From Solibaculum mannosilyticum (GTDB taxonomy: Bacteria > Bacillota > Clostridia > Oscillospirales > Acutalibacteraceae), in NCBI RefSeq assembly GCF_015140235.1, contig NZ_AP023321.1, positions 1,540,501-1,604,500 on the forward strand: 64,000 nt of DNA, given 5' to 3'. The translations under genes and the position numbers were made by a program. The notes beneath the pieces are model-generated. The model was not told the origin of the DNA. It saw only the letters and a list, made by a program, of their open reading frames with translations, and did no database searches. The first letter of the stretch is position 1. Each line of letters begins with the position of its first letter. Shown piece by piece: positions 18,090 to 27,021 of the stretch.

Positions 18090-18638
18090 ATGAAAAGAAT
18101 ATTTCTTTTTCTATTGTTAGCTGCGCTTTCATTGTGTTTCACCTCCTGTTATTTTTCATTGACAGGTCTTACAGGGCCACATAAACTGGAACGTTTTTTT
18201 GACAATGACGCTCAAGTTGCCGAGGATACTCTTGAGAAATTACTCAGCGCTATTGAAAACAAAGACGAGGCAGGTTTAAAAGAACTGTTTTCACAAAAAG
18301 CTATCGCAGAGGATCCTGATCTGGACGAAAGCATTTTAAGGCTATTCGATTTTTTCCAAGGAGAAATATTGTCATATGATGATTGGGGCGGGCCTTTCTC
18401 TGGAATGAGCAGGAATGGTGATGGAAATAGTTATAAGTATTTGGAGTCGACCTGTGACGTCGAAACAAGCAAGCAAAACTATCGTTTTGCAGTCCAACAG
18501 TTCACCATTGACACAGCTAATCCAGATAATATTGGTATTTCATCCTTGTATGTCATTCTTTTCGAGGATACGGACGAGCAATATGCCTATTTGGGTGATG
18601 GTGAATGGGCACCGGGAATTAATGTAGTAACTGAATAG
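18090..18638 (+). CDS. DUF5104-type lipoprotein
   Basis: A 182-residue protein. The start at 18090 has AAGGAG upstream and begins a lipoprotein signal ending LCFTSC. The mature part (EDTLEKLLSAIENKDEAGLKELFSQKA, then a beta-rich part with YVILFEDTDEQYAYLG) is a NTF2-like small fold as in DUF5104 proteins. It is exported and membrane-anchored; function unknown. A strong terminator follows. Confidence 0.7.
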   Translation: MKRIFLFLLLAALSLCFTSCYFSLTGLTGPHKLERFFDNDAQVAEDTLEKLLSAIENKDEAGLKELFSQKAIAEDPDLDESILRLFDFFQGEILSYDDWGGPFSGMSRNGDGNSYKYLESTCDVETSKQNYRFAVQQFTIDTANPDNIGISSLYVILFEDTDEQYAYLGDGEWAPGINVVTE

Positions 18639-18644
18639 TAAGTG

Positions 18645-18685
18645 AAAACAGCTCCTGGAAGATAATCCAGGAGCTGTTTCCGTTT
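18645..18685 (+). terminator. Rho-independent terminator
   Basis: AAACAGCTCCTGGA and TCCAGGAGCTGTTT form a perfect 14-bp stem just after the DUF5104 gene, followed by CCGTTT. Confidence 0.85.
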
Positions 18686-18822
18686 CCATATATTCTTCTG
18701 ATTTCATCGTTTTGAAGGCTCTTTGTTTTTAGCCAACCCTTGTAGCTTTTGTGCGGACAAGGCATAGGAAAAACGTCTAAATGCGAATCCATCCACAAGG
18801 CTGTTATAAAAAGTTCATGTTG

Positions 18823-19359
18823 CTATGAGCAAGAATTCATAGACTTTACACCGATCTTATTTGTAACAAAAACAGCCACCCATCCAAGCATAATTCCAAT
18901 CATTGCGCCAGCCAAAACGTCGCTCGGATAATGCACATAAAGATAAAGCCGAGAAAAAGCGATCAATACGGCAATCACTCCCGCCGGAATCCACAATCTT
19001 TTTTTCTCAAAGTATAATACAGACACTGCGGCAAACGAGGCTCCTGCATGGCCCGATGGAAAAGAAAAATCTGTAGGTCTGTTCACCAGGAGTTGTACAG
19101 CCGTATCTATATCACAGGGACGGATTCGAGCGACCAGCGGTTTCAAAATTATATTACAGCAAATTACCTCTAAAGCAAGGCTCACTGCCATTGCCAATCC
19201 AATTCTACGAGTTTTCGGGATCATAAGAAATACTACCGTACAGACGATCCAAAGGATCCCTCCATTGCCGAGCTTTGTAATAAACGGCAGCACTGTATCC
19301 AGAAAGCCACACTTCAGATGTTCCTGAATAAAATCAAGAATTTGTGATTCAGCTCCCAT
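18823..19359 (-). CDS. PAP2-family phosphatase
   Basis: A 178-residue membrane protein with the three phosphatase motifs KPLVARIRP, PSGHAGAS and SRLYLYVHYPSD on membrane-facing loops. It probably dephosphorylates undecaprenyl-pyrophosphate or a phosphatidyl lipid. Start at 19359 is chosen because AGAAGG precedes it; a GTG at 19380 in frame is possible. The next gene upstream encodes a DUF368 protein. DUF368 (PopT-like) proteins translocate undecaprenyl phosphate, so both may serve lipid-carrier recycling. Confidence 0.88.
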   Translation of the reverse strand: MGAESQILDFIQEHLKCGFLDTVLPFITKLGNGGILWIVCTVVFLMIPKTRRIGLAMAVSLALEVICCNIILKPLVARIRPCDIDTAVQLLVNRPTDFSFPSGHAGASFAAVSVLYFEKKRLWIPAGVIAVLIAFSRLYLYVHYPSDVLAGAMIGIMLGWVAVFVTNKIGVKSMNSCS

Positions 19360-19388
19360 TTCAAGCCTTCTTTCTATCACAGTCTCAA

Positions 19389-20270
19389 TCAGATTGCAGG
19401 TATTTCGATTTTTCTATTGAATCTATCGAGTGCAAGTGCAGCAACAATTCCAACTGCCATACAGCTTAGATTAATACCGCCGGAGGCGGCGCTTTCCACA
19501 AAACTCCTGAATGGTATGATGACAATAGTTGCAGCTATAACAACACCGATAATTCCATGAAAAACTAAACTATAATGATGTTCCATCAGTCCATTTACCG
19601 CTTTTGCCAGCAAAATCACCGTCAAGATTGCTCCTACTCCAGACGGAATCAAAATATCCAAATCCAAGTTTCCAATTCCCGTTACCAGAGGCGTATAAAG
19701 TCCCAACGGCATTAGCAACGTGGAAAAGCTCATTCCCGGAGCAATTATGCTTAACGCAATACAAAAGCCACAAAACAGATACCATATAAAGTTCGGCATT
19801 ATCGTTATGTGAATCATATTAAGACTCAAAAGCAGTATAAACACAACCGCAAAGCAAATACCAAAGGAAATCAAGGAGCCTTTGCTTCTACCTTTTTCCT
19901 CAGCTTCCCGAAAGAGCGATAGCAGCATTCCTCCAATCAGTCCCACAAACAGGCACACAGAGGGATTGGGATATCTATCCAGCAAAAATCCCAGCAACTT
20001 CGCAACGACAACAAACCCAAATCCGCCTCCTAAAATCAGTGGGATCAACACTCTATACTGTTTTTTAAACGTTTGGATTGGATTTGAGAGCAGTTTCATG
20101 ATGGTTCTGTAAATGCCGAAGACAACACATAGGACTCCTCCGGATATCCCCGGAAGAACCGCACCCAGTCCAATCAGTGCACCTTGTAGCAATCGGAGCC
20201 CCACTGCCGTTGGAACGCCCTTTTTTCTCTCTTTGGCTGTGGGCTCTGTTTTATACACGCTATCTTCCAT
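19389..20270 (-). CDS. DUF368 membrane protein (putative undecaprenyl-phosphate translocase)
   Basis: A 293-residue multi-helix protein with the family glycine-rich motifs GALIGLGAVLPGISGG and SIIAPGMSFSTLLMPLGLY, which are two related half-sites. AGGAGG precedes the ATG at 20270. DUF368 (PopT-type) proteins are reported to flip undecaprenyl phosphate. The PAP2 phosphatase gene follows at 29 bases, making a plausible two-gene unit for carrier-lipid recycling. Confidence 0.85.
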   Translation of the reverse strand: MEDSVYKTEPTAKERKKGVPTAVGLRLLQGALIGLGAVLPGISGGVLCVVFGIYRTIMKLLSNPIQTFKKQYRVLIPLILGGGFGFVVVAKLLGFLLDRYPNPSVCLFVGLIGGMLLSLFREAEEKGRSKGSLISFGICFAVVFILLLSLNMIHITIMPNFIWYLFCGFCIALSIIAPGMSFSTLLMPLGLYTPLVTGIGNLDLDILIPSGVGAILTVILLAKAVNGLMEHHYSLVFHGIIGVVIAATIVIIPFRSFVESAASGGINLSCMAVGIVAALALDRFNRKIEIPAI

Positions 20271-20289
20271 GATAAGTCCTCCTATCCTA

Positions 20290-20721
20290 TTAATCTCTTG
20301 CTTCTCCTGTGTCATACAGTTTTCTACCGCAGTTGGAGCAGTAAAGAGTGCCGTTTCTATATATGGCTTCACAGTCAGGACAGCTATCAAACATCGCCGT
20401 TCCGCAGGAAATACAATATTTATTTTTTCTGTCCTGCCATCTACCGCATCCATCGCATTTTGAACAGAGTATACTCCTTACCAACACAAATAAAATGACT
20501 GCAAATAAGTTTCCGATCAGTGCCAATAGAAACCATAAAAATCCGTGGAAACCGATCTTATCTGCCGCCTGATACAGCCATGCGGAAACTGTCAGCCAAT
20601 AAATTCCGAATGCTGCAAGGCAAATCATCCCGAAAATACCCAGCGTGATTTTCGCGCCTGCCGTTGGTTGCGTAACCGGTAAATCCTCAAAGTCTCTGCG
20701 GGATCTTTCCTGATTGTCCAT
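20290..20721 (-). CDS. Zinc-ribbon membrane protein
   Basis: From ATG 20721 (AGAAGGGG just upstream) the protein has 143 residues: two membrane helices (GIFGMICLAAFGIYWLTV, GFLWFLLALIGNLFAVILFVLV), then cytosolic zinc ribbons CDGCGRW ... YCISCGTAMF, CPDCEAIY ... YCSNCGRKLY. An earlier in-frame ATG at 20802 would overlap the small gene upstream. Function unknown; it is 19 bases before the DUF368 gene and may belong to the same transcript. Confidence 0.7.
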   Translation of the reverse strand: MDNQERSRRDFEDLPVTQPTAGAKITLGIFGMICLAAFGIYWLTVSAWLYQAADKIGFHGFLWFLLALIGNLFAVILFVLVRSILCSKCDGCGRWQDRKNKYCISCGTAMFDSCPDCEAIYRNGTLYCSNCGRKLYDTGEARD

Positions 20722-20764
20722 CCCCTTCTCTCCGCTCTGATCGGGAACCGATTCTCCATATTTT

Positions 20765-20959
20765 TTATCGAAGCCATTGACTTTTTGATTTTCTATTTTC
20801 ATTGAATGCTTGCAGGAAAATAACTTCCGTAATCTGTGTCCGAAATGCAATTCCAGTTGCAACGCCACTCAAAAGGATGGCAAAAACTGTTATCATAACC
20901 ATCTTTCGAAAAAATTTCGGGAAGTTCGTCTGTATAACCTTATTTCTAATCTTGTCCAT
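20765..20959 (-). CDS. Small membrane protein (64 aa)
   Basis: ATG at 20959 preceded by AAGGAGGCGTTCTT, a strong ribosome site. Basic N-terminus, one membrane helix (MVMITVFAILLSGVATGIAF), basic C-terminus. No family recognised. First gene of the run that continues with the zinc-ribbon protein, DUF368 and PAP2 genes. Confidence 0.6.
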   Translation of the reverse strand: MDKIRNKVIQTNFPKFFRKMVMITVFAILLSGVATGIAFRTQITEVIFLQAFNENRKSKSQWLR

Positions 20960-21062
20960 AAGAACGCCTCCTTGTTCTTTTACTGCGTTCAGTATAAAAT
21001 GGAGACATAAACTGATCTTAATCCAAAGTTAAACAGGAGATAAAATGTGAGGAAAATATAAT

Positions 21063-21101
21063 AAGGCATATGCTGTCTTAAAATCACAGCATATACCTTT
21101 T
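21063..21101. terminator. Terminator downstream of the DMT transporter gene
   Basis: AAGGCATATGCTGT and ACAGCATATACCTTTT form a near-perfect stem between the transporter 3' end and the neighbouring operon start. Confidence 0.75.
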
Positions 21102-21124
21102 GCAATAATCGATGAAGCTTTACT

Positions 21125-22000
21125 TTATCTGAACAGACTCGGAATCAGCATAACCGCCGTTCCGGCAACAATGTCTGCAAGCCCAAAGATGGATTTTTTT
21201 GAAAGCTTCTCGTGAAATACCAAGCGGGAAAAAACAATTGTCACAAGAATACTCATCTTATCGATGGAAGTCACTACACTGGCAAGTCCGTCCTGCAGTG
21301 CTTTGTAATAGCAGAGCCATGAGCCTCCGGTGGCAAGTCCGGATAGACAGATAAAGCCAAATTCCTTTCCAGGGATTCGCTTGAACTCCTTCTGTTTTCC
21401 TGTTACAAATACCATAACCCACGACACAATCAACACCACGCCAGTACGGATGGCCGTCCCCAGATTTGACTCTATACCAGAAATACCGATCTTACCAAGG
21501 ATGGAGGTTAGGCTAGCAAAGACGGCGGAACCGATTGCATAAAAAAGCCAGCTCTTCCCTTCTTTCACAGGTTTCTGAATATCCTTTTTCTCAACCATCA
21601 TAAATGTGCCGACGCCTATCAAAATGACACCGATACCGCTATACACCGTAATGCTCTCCTGTAAAAAGACAAATGCCAGAATAATCGTCAGAATCGTGCT
21701 GGATTTATTAATGGGAACTACCTTATTGACATCGCCAATCTGAAGCGCCCTGAAATAGCACAGCCATGATGCTCCGGTTGCCAATCCGGACAGGAGCAAG
21801 AATATCAGTGTTTTGCTGTCGATGGAGGCAGTCTGTAATTGTGAGTCAGCAAGGAATACCATGAGCCATGAAAATAGAAGCACTACAATGGTACGGATTG
21901 CTGTTGCCATGGTGAAATCCGTTTTTTGGATACCGCATTTTGCAAGAATAGAAGTCAGTCCAGCAAACAGCGCCGAACCAAACGCAAACAGAATTCGCAT
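21125..22000 (-). CDS. EamA/DMT-family transporter
   Basis: A 291-residue membrane protein of about ten helices built from two copies of the EamA unit: FAFGSALFAGLTSILAKCGI and AIGSAVFASLTSILGKIGI start the halves, and SGLATGASWLCYFRALQ / SGLATGGSWLCYYKALQ repeat. It exports or imports a small metabolite; substrate unknown. ATG 22000 lies 8 bases after GAGGG and 3 bases after the restored stop of the upstream response-regulator gene, so it was the last gene of that operon. Confidence 0.85.
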   Translation of the reverse strand: MRILFAFGSALFAGLTSILAKCGIQKTDFTMATAIRTIVVLLFSWLMVFLADSQLQTASIDSKTLIFLLLSGLATGASWLCYFRALQIGDVNKVVPINKSSTILTIILAFVFLQESITVYSGIGVILIGVGTFMMVEKKDIQKPVKEGKSWLFYAIGSAVFASLTSILGKIGISGIESNLGTAIRTGVVLIVSWVMVFVTGKQKEFKRIPGKEFGFICLSGLATGGSWLCYYKALQDGLASVVTSIDKMSILVTIVFSRLVFHEKLSKKSIFGLADIVAGTAVMLIPSLFR

Positions 22001-22002
22001 AC

Positions 22003-22286
22003 TTACTGCCCTCGAAACCGGTATCTGGCCCCCATACTGTTTCAATGTAGTGGGGATTCGCCGGGTCTTTTTCGATCTTCTCCCGCAGTCTCCGGCAGAC
22101 CTCAAATCCGTCCATTCCCGGCAACATCAAGTCCAGCAGAATGAGGTCGTAAGAACCCGTGCACCCTTTTGTAAACCCTAATTGTCCATTCTCTGCGATC
22201 TCCACTTCAAATCCATCGATGGTGAGATAGTCCCGCTCGATGGAGGCAATAGCAGTGTCATCTTCCACGATCAGTATTTTTGCCAT
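22003..22286 (-). pseudogene. OmpR-type response regulator, internally deleted
   Basis: Starts MAKILIVEDDTAIASIERDY and keeps phospho-acceptor LLDLMLPGMDG. After CRRLREK it jumps straight to IEKDPANPHYIETVWG, the last part of the DNA-binding domain. About 130 residues are lost. One missing G after TVWG then shifts the frame; in the shifted frame the natural end ARYRFRGQ-stop appears (stop at 22003-22005). The product could not bind DNA. Confidence 0.85.
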
Positions 22287-23718
22287 CTGATTCACTCCCT
22301 TCCTCACAGGACAGACAGATTTCAATCTTCAGCCCACCAAACTCACTTCTCTTTGCCTGAATGCTTCCCCCGGCGTGCGTAATAATGCTCTTCACAATTG
22401 CCAGACCCAGACCGCTGCCTTTTTGCGGATTCTGTCTGGCAGGATCGCTGCGGTAAAATGCCTCAAACAGATGTGGCAATGCCTCTTCTGGGACGCCGGG
22501 GCCGTCGTCATCAAATGTCAGCGTACAGGTTGCACCGTTTTTTATCAAGGAAATACGAAGCAGACCTTTTTCCTGTTCCTTATATTTCAGACTGTTCCCC
22601 ATGACATTGGATATCACACGTTCAAGCTGGATCGGATCTGCTGTTACTGTCACGGGTGTCAGATCTGTTATCAGCTGCAGGCCGTGTTCCTTGTATTCTT
22701 CTTTCGCTTCTAAAACCGCTGCCTCTATCTTTTCATCCAACCGCAGCCGGATACTGTTTTCCGGATAGTCCCCCAGCTCCATCTTAGAAAACAGAAACAA
22801 CTGAGATACCATACGATCCAGATCCTCCACCTTTGTCTTGATGGTGGCAAGATAGCTCCTTTGTACCTTGGGCGTCCTTGCTACGCCGTCCATCAGCCCC
22901 TCTACATACGCTTGAATGGAAGTCAAGGGTGAGCGAATATCGTGGGAGATTCCGGCAAGAAGTTCCTTCCGATTTTGTTCCTGCTGTTGGATTTTAGTGA
23001 CGGATTCCTTTAAACGTACAGCCATCTCATTGAAGTCTTCACATATCGGCAAAAACTCATCCTGACGGTCATATTGGATACGAAAATTCAAATTTCCATC
23101 CCGTATCTCATGGACACCGGCTGTCAGAATATCTAACGGCTCCTCGATCCTCCGAAAAACAAACTTCGTCAGGAAACGGTTTGTCAACAAAACGGAGAGA
23201 AAGATGGCAAATAGAATAAAAACAGCAGAGGTAATCAGCGCAGCTTTAAGATTTGCATAGGCGATCTCGCTGTGGTTTCCGCCCAGCAGATAAATGATGT
23301 ATTCCTCACCGTTTACCGTCTCGTAGGCTTTATACAGGCTCCGGCCATTTTAAGATACGACGGAATTACCTGTGAGCATTTACGCTGCTTCCTTGAGCGC
23401 ATCATCATTTTTATCTGTCTCTCCAAAGGAATAAATAACGTTCTCTTTGTAAAACACCTGCGCTGTCATTCCGTTATTCTCCAGCAGTGTATTTAGAGAG
23501 GACAAATCCGTTCCTTTGTACAGCTTATGCTCAAAGGTCTCGGTAACGGCGAGGCAGACCCGGTTGAAATCCTCCGTGTCGTGCATGTCCAATCCTGCAC
23601 CGCCTATAACGGAAATCCAGATGATACCCACACAAAGCAAACCTATCAATACCGTGGATATGACCGGCACAAAAATCATTAGAATATTGGATAAAAACAG
23701 TCGCTTGCGAATTGTCAT
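22258..23718 (-). pseudogene. Sensor histidine kinase broken by in-frame stops
   Basis: The N-terminal half (23718 down to 23380) has a membrane helix and sensor segment. The C-terminal half has a second helix, HAMP, the H-box LAGISHDIRSPLTSIQAYVEG, N-box NVMGNSLKYKEQ and G-boxes DDDGPGVPEE, GSGLGLAIVKSI. Both are in one frame but TAA codons at 23380-23382 and near 23350 interrupt it. The intact second half could still be translated from an internal start as a soluble or partly anchored kinase. It overlaps the ruined response regulator by 29 bases. Confidence 0.85.
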
Positions 23719-23865
23719 GCTTCTACCTCCCTTCTCTCACTTTCAAATTTATTATATCATAGATTTCACAGCATTCTTAAACAAGGGATAAACTGCCCGG
23801 AATTTATTCGATTCGTTTTAATATTCAAATCTTATCCATCAACCTAATAAGTAAGTGGATTAATT

Positions 23866-23909
23866 TATGGAAAAGAAAAAGCGGTATAGCACATCAAATG
23901 CCATACCGC
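23866..23909 (-). terminator. Terminator of the hcp transcript
   Basis: GCGGTATGGC and GCTATACCGC pair on the minus strand, followed by TTTTTCTTTT, about 80 bases after the hcp stop. Confidence 0.85.
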
Positions 23910-23989
23910 AAATCTTCAGCGGGAGAGATATTCTTGTATCTATATTTTGTTCTTTGATTTGTTCGCCGTATATAAAAGATACCCGCGAG

Positions 23990-25564
23990 TTATTTCCTGC
24001 CTAGAATGGCATCCATATCCTGTTCCGGAGCCGTGATCGGCTGCAAATCATAGGTGTCAACCAATACTTTTACAACACTTTCTGAGAGGAAAGCGGGAAG
24101 AGTCGGTCCAAGATACATGTTCTTAATTCCCAAGGAAAGCAGAGTCAAAAGAATGCAAACTGCTTTTTGTTCATACCAGGATAGAACTAATGTCAGCGGC
24201 AGATCGTTGACACTGCATTCAAATGCATCTGCGAGGGCAAGCGCTACTTTAATTGCACTGTATGCATCGTTGCATTGACCCATATCCAAAATACGGGGTA
24301 GTCCTCCGATTTCGCCTAAATCCAAATCGTTAAAACGGTATTTGCCGCAGGCAAGTGTCAAAACCAACGTATCCATTGGTGTTTGCTTTACAAACTCTGT
24401 ATAATAATTCCGTCCAGGATGCGCGCCGTCACACCCGCCGACAAGGAAAATATGCTTGATTGCTCCCTCTTTGATTGCGCCTACGACCTTTTCCGCATTG
24501 GCAAGAACAGCCCCATGTGCAAAACCCGTAGTGAGCATATGTCCACCGTTGATACCGCTCATGCTGCGGTCGTGCTCATATCCTCCCAGTTCCAGCGCCT
24601 GTTCGATCAGCGGCGTAAAATCCTTGTTGCCGTGTTCATCTGCTGTAATGTGGGTCAATCCATCATAGCCCACTACAGAAGTCGTATAGATGCGGTCTCG
24701 ATAGCTGGGACGCTGTGGCATCAGACAGTTGGTGGTAAACAGCACAGGAGCCGGAATGTTTTCAAACTCTTTCTGCTGGCTTTGCCATGCGGTTCCAAAA
24801 TTCCCTGCTAAATGAGAATACTTCTTCAGTTCTGGATATCCGTGTGCAGGCAGCATTTCGCCGTGGGTATAAATATTGATTCCCTTGTCCTTCGTTTGCT
24901 CCAGCAACTGTGCCAGATCCTTTAGATCATGGCCGGATATCACAATAAACGGTCCTGCTTTGATATCGACGTTCACTCTGGTGGGGACAGGCGTTCCAAA
25001 AGCTCCCGTATTGGCACTGTCCAGCAGCTCCATACATCTGAGGTTGACTTTGCCGAATTCCATGATAAGAGCAAGCCATTCCTCCACTGTGTGTTCCTCA
25101 TTGACCGCACAAAGTCCCTTATAGAACCAAGCAGTCACCTCATCATCTTCATAGCCCAGATTCATGCTGTGATGGGCGTAGGCCGCCATGCCTTTCATTC
25201 CGAAAAGCAGCGTGGAACGAAGGGAAACAATATCAGTTTCTCCTTTCCACAATTCCAATTTTGGACAATCCTGCGTACCGCCAAGTTTTTTTCTCTCTGA
25301 AACAATGCGATCAATAAAACGGCGGATAGAAGCATTATCAAAATTCACATTGGTCAGTGTAGTAAATAAACCGTCCACCAAAAGTCGATCGGATGTTTTG
25401 GTTCGGCACTCATTTTTCATTGCGGTTTCCGCAAGGTGGATTAGCTCACAAATAAGCTCATCTTGTAAATTGGCGGTTTCCGGCTGCTTACCGCAAACAC
25501 CGACTCGGGTACAGCCTTTATTGCCCGCGGTCTGCTGGCATTGAAAACAAAACATTTCAGACAT
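23990..25564 (-). CDS. hcp: Hydroxylamine reductase / hybrid-cluster protein
   Basis: A 524-residue cytosolic iron-sulfur protein that reduces hydroxylamine or nitric oxide. The N-terminal cysteines FCFQCQQTAGNKGCTRVGVCGK bind the [4Fe-4S] cluster. Later hybrid-cluster ligands are in the HGEMLPAHGYPEL, TNCLMPQR and LVGGCDGAHPGRNYYTEF regions. AGGAGG precedes the ATG. A stub ferredoxin gene lies 39 bases upstream and probably stems from its electron donor. Confidence 0.95.
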   Translation of the reverse strand: MSEMFCFQCQQTAGNKGCTRVGVCGKQPETANLQDELICELIHLAETAMKNECRTKTSDRLLVDGLFTTLTNVNFDNASIRRFIDRIVSERKKLGGTQDCPKLELWKGETDIVSLRSTLLFGMKGMAAYAHHSMNLGYEDDEVTAWFYKGLCAVNEEHTVEEWLALIMEFGKVNLRCMELLDSANTGAFGTPVPTRVNVDIKAGPFIVISGHDLKDLAQLLEQTKDKGINIYTHGEMLPAHGYPELKKYSHLAGNFGTAWQSQQKEFENIPAPVLFTTNCLMPQRPSYRDRIYTTSVVGYDGLTHITADEHGNKDFTPLIEQALELGGYEHDRSMSGINGGHMLTTGFAHGAVLANAEKVVGAIKEGAIKHIFLVGGCDGAHPGRNYYTEFVKQTPMDTLVLTLACGKYRFNDLDLGEIGGLPRILDMGQCNDAYSAIKVALALADAFECSVNDLPLTLVLSWYEQKAVCILLTLLSLGIKNMYLGPTLPAFLSESVVKVLVDTYDLQPITAPEQDMDAILGRK

Positions 25565-25603
25565 TGAACTTCCTCCTGTTGTTCGCTAATATTTATAGTA
25601 AGT

Positions 25604-25693
25604 CTATTCCTCAACCCTGATTACTGAGACAGGACAGGTTTCGACACATAAGCCGCAGCCAATACATCCATCACGATCAATTGTAACGTTCAA
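25604..25693 (-). CDS. Very short [4Fe-4S] ferredoxin (29 aa)
   Basis: TTG start 8 bases after GGAGGAGGTG. The product MNVTIDRDGCIGCGLCVETCPVS... has one CxxCxxCxxxCP cluster motif and ends six residues later. Normal clostridial ferredoxins are about 55-60 residues with two clusters, so this is half-size. The strong ribosome site and place beside hcp suggest that it is still made and may pass electrons to Hcp; it could instead be a decayed gene. Confidence 0.6.
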   Translation of the reverse strand: MNVTIDRDGCIGCGLCVETCPVSVIRVEE

Positions 25694-25753
25694 TTTTTAC
25701 ACCTCCTCCGGAAATTTAACGATCTATAGTTCTTAGGTAAATACAATGTCCGG

Positions 25754-26086
25754 TTAGAACACGACAACCAACATCATTTTAAATGCTTCTTCCCCAAACA
25801 CGGCATGGGGATGTCCGGCAGGCATTATAATGGATTCCCCCTCATGAAGCAGGTAATCTACGCCGTCAATGGTAATCTTGCCAACACCATCCAGGCAGGT
25901 AACGAATGCATCCCCACCGGATTCATGAGTACTGATCTCCTCGCCCTTGGCAAAAGAAAACAAGGTGATACTTACAGCCTTATTTTGCGCCAATGTTTTA
26001 CTGATAACCTGATCTTCTTGATAGGATAGTTGCTCCTTTAATACATGAACCTCTGCCTGACTGATATTTTTAATTTTTACGCTCAT
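25754..26086 (-). CDS. Cupin-domain protein
   Basis: A 110-residue single-cupin protein. Motif 1 is HESGGDAFVTCLDG, motif 2 GESIIMPAGHPHAVF, giving the usual metal-binding His and Glu/Asp residues. Start at 26086 follows GGGAGG. Such small cupins bind ligands or metals; the reaction is not predictable. It is upstream of hcp on the same strand and may be co-regulated in response to oxidative or nitrosative stress (inference from context). Confidence 0.8.
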   Translation of the reverse strand: MSVKIKNISQAEVHVLKEQLSYQEDQVISKTLAQNKAVSITLFSFAKGEEISTHESGGDAFVTCLDGVGKITIDGVDYLLHEGESIIMPAGHPHAVFGEEAFKMMLVVVF

Positions 26087-26122
26087 AAAAACCTCCCGAT
26101 TTGTAGATTTAAATAGTTTCAT

Positions 26123-26455
26123 ACTTTTACCTACAGTTTATTCCATCCAAACAAAAATTCGCATGGACCTTATATTTTTATAATGCCATACTCAATTTAA
26201 AATGTATGTTGTAAAAACAACAAACTCGATTATGGACAAAATAAAATTTATATTTCTCATACTGGCAGTGTTTGTATCCCGCCAGATTATTCTGAAGATA
26301 GAAAAAGCCTGGAAAGCCAGTAATACTAGGACTTTCTGGACATAGATACAAAAACAGCCTTCCATTTTGGGAGGCTGTTTTTGTATCTATATTCCTTCTT
26401 TAATTTTTGTCTATCTCAGGAAAAAATAAAAGCACTTAATGTTCAGTATACAGAA
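26123..26455. other. Intergenic region with a long palindromic hairpin
   Basis: No gene. Bases 26344-26388 form an almost perfect 20-bp stem (AGATACAAAAACAGCC... and its complement) with T-runs on both sides, a terminator for the MerR gene. The cupin promoter should lie at 26090-26250. Confidence 0.6.
26344..26388. terminator. Bidirectional terminator after the MerR gene
   Basis: ACAGCCTTCC and GGGAGGCTGT with flanking AAAAA/TTTTT arms; lies downstream of the MerR stop at 26456. Confidence 0.8.
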
Positions 26456-26857
26456 CTATTTTTCTCCTTGAATTAAGTTACTTACATAAGGTCGTTTTCC
26501 CGAAAGTACTTCATCATAAAACCCCTGCTTCCATTCAATATAGGCAACGCTGTCCTCTAACTCTTTAATAGACGCACGCAATGCCTCCTGTTTTTTCGCC
26601 AGCATTTCTTTACGCTGGAGAATGGTGGATTCCCCCTGAAGACACAGATCTAGGTATTTCTTCATCTCCTGAATGCTCATACCACACTTTTTCAAACAGG
26701 TAAGGTCTTTAATCCATTTTACATCCTTTTCGTCGAAAATCCGGCGGTTGTTTCCATCCCGCTTGACATTGGGAACCAACCCCTCGTTGCAATAAAATTT
26801 CAAGGTCTGATAGGTCATATCCAATTCTCTACAAACCTGCATCATTGTATATATCAT
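26456..26857 (-). CDS. MerR-family regulator
   Basis: A 133-residue protein with N-terminal winged helix (YTMMQVCRELDMTYQTLKFYCNEGLVPNVKRDGNNRRIFDEKDVKWI) and a C-terminal dimerization helix. No metal-binding cysteine pair at the end, so a small organic or redox signal is more likely. It is divergent from the FMN reductase at 27022, whose promoter has a 19-base spacer and two MerR-type palindromes. It is a paralog of the MerR at 33675. Confidence 0.9.
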   Translation of the reverse strand: MIYTMMQVCRELDMTYQTLKFYCNEGLVPNVKRDGNNRRIFDEKDVKWIKDLTCLKKCGMSIQEMKKYLDLCLQGESTILQRKEMLAKKQEALRASIKELEDSVAYIEWKQGFYDEVLSGKRPYVSNLIQGEK

Positions 26858-26910
26858 GAGGGCACCTCTTCTCTTGTCACAAAAAAAATTTTATTTTTTC
26901 TAAAAAGCAC

Positions 26911-26970
26911 TTGACCGATTGTAACAACCGGATAATATAATCGGAAGTGCAAAGCGGTTGTAATAACCGG
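26911..26970 (+). promoter_or_regulatory. MerR-controlled promoter with two operators
   Basis: TTGACC (26911-26916) and TATAAT (26936-26941) are 19 bases apart, the unusual spacing of MerR-activated promoters. A palindrome CCGATTGTAACAACCGG (26915-26931) fills the spacer. A second related site, GCGGTTGTAATAACCGG, lies downstream at 26954-26970. Confidence 0.85.
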
Positions 26971-27021
26971 ATTGTAACACACAAAAATAAAAAATGCAAT
27001 GAAGAAAGGAATTGATTGCAG

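Noticed and set aside
26184-26343. Possible ferredoxin or regulator gene between cupin and MerR
   Set aside because: All frames are short and AT-rich; only the terminator hairpin is structured.
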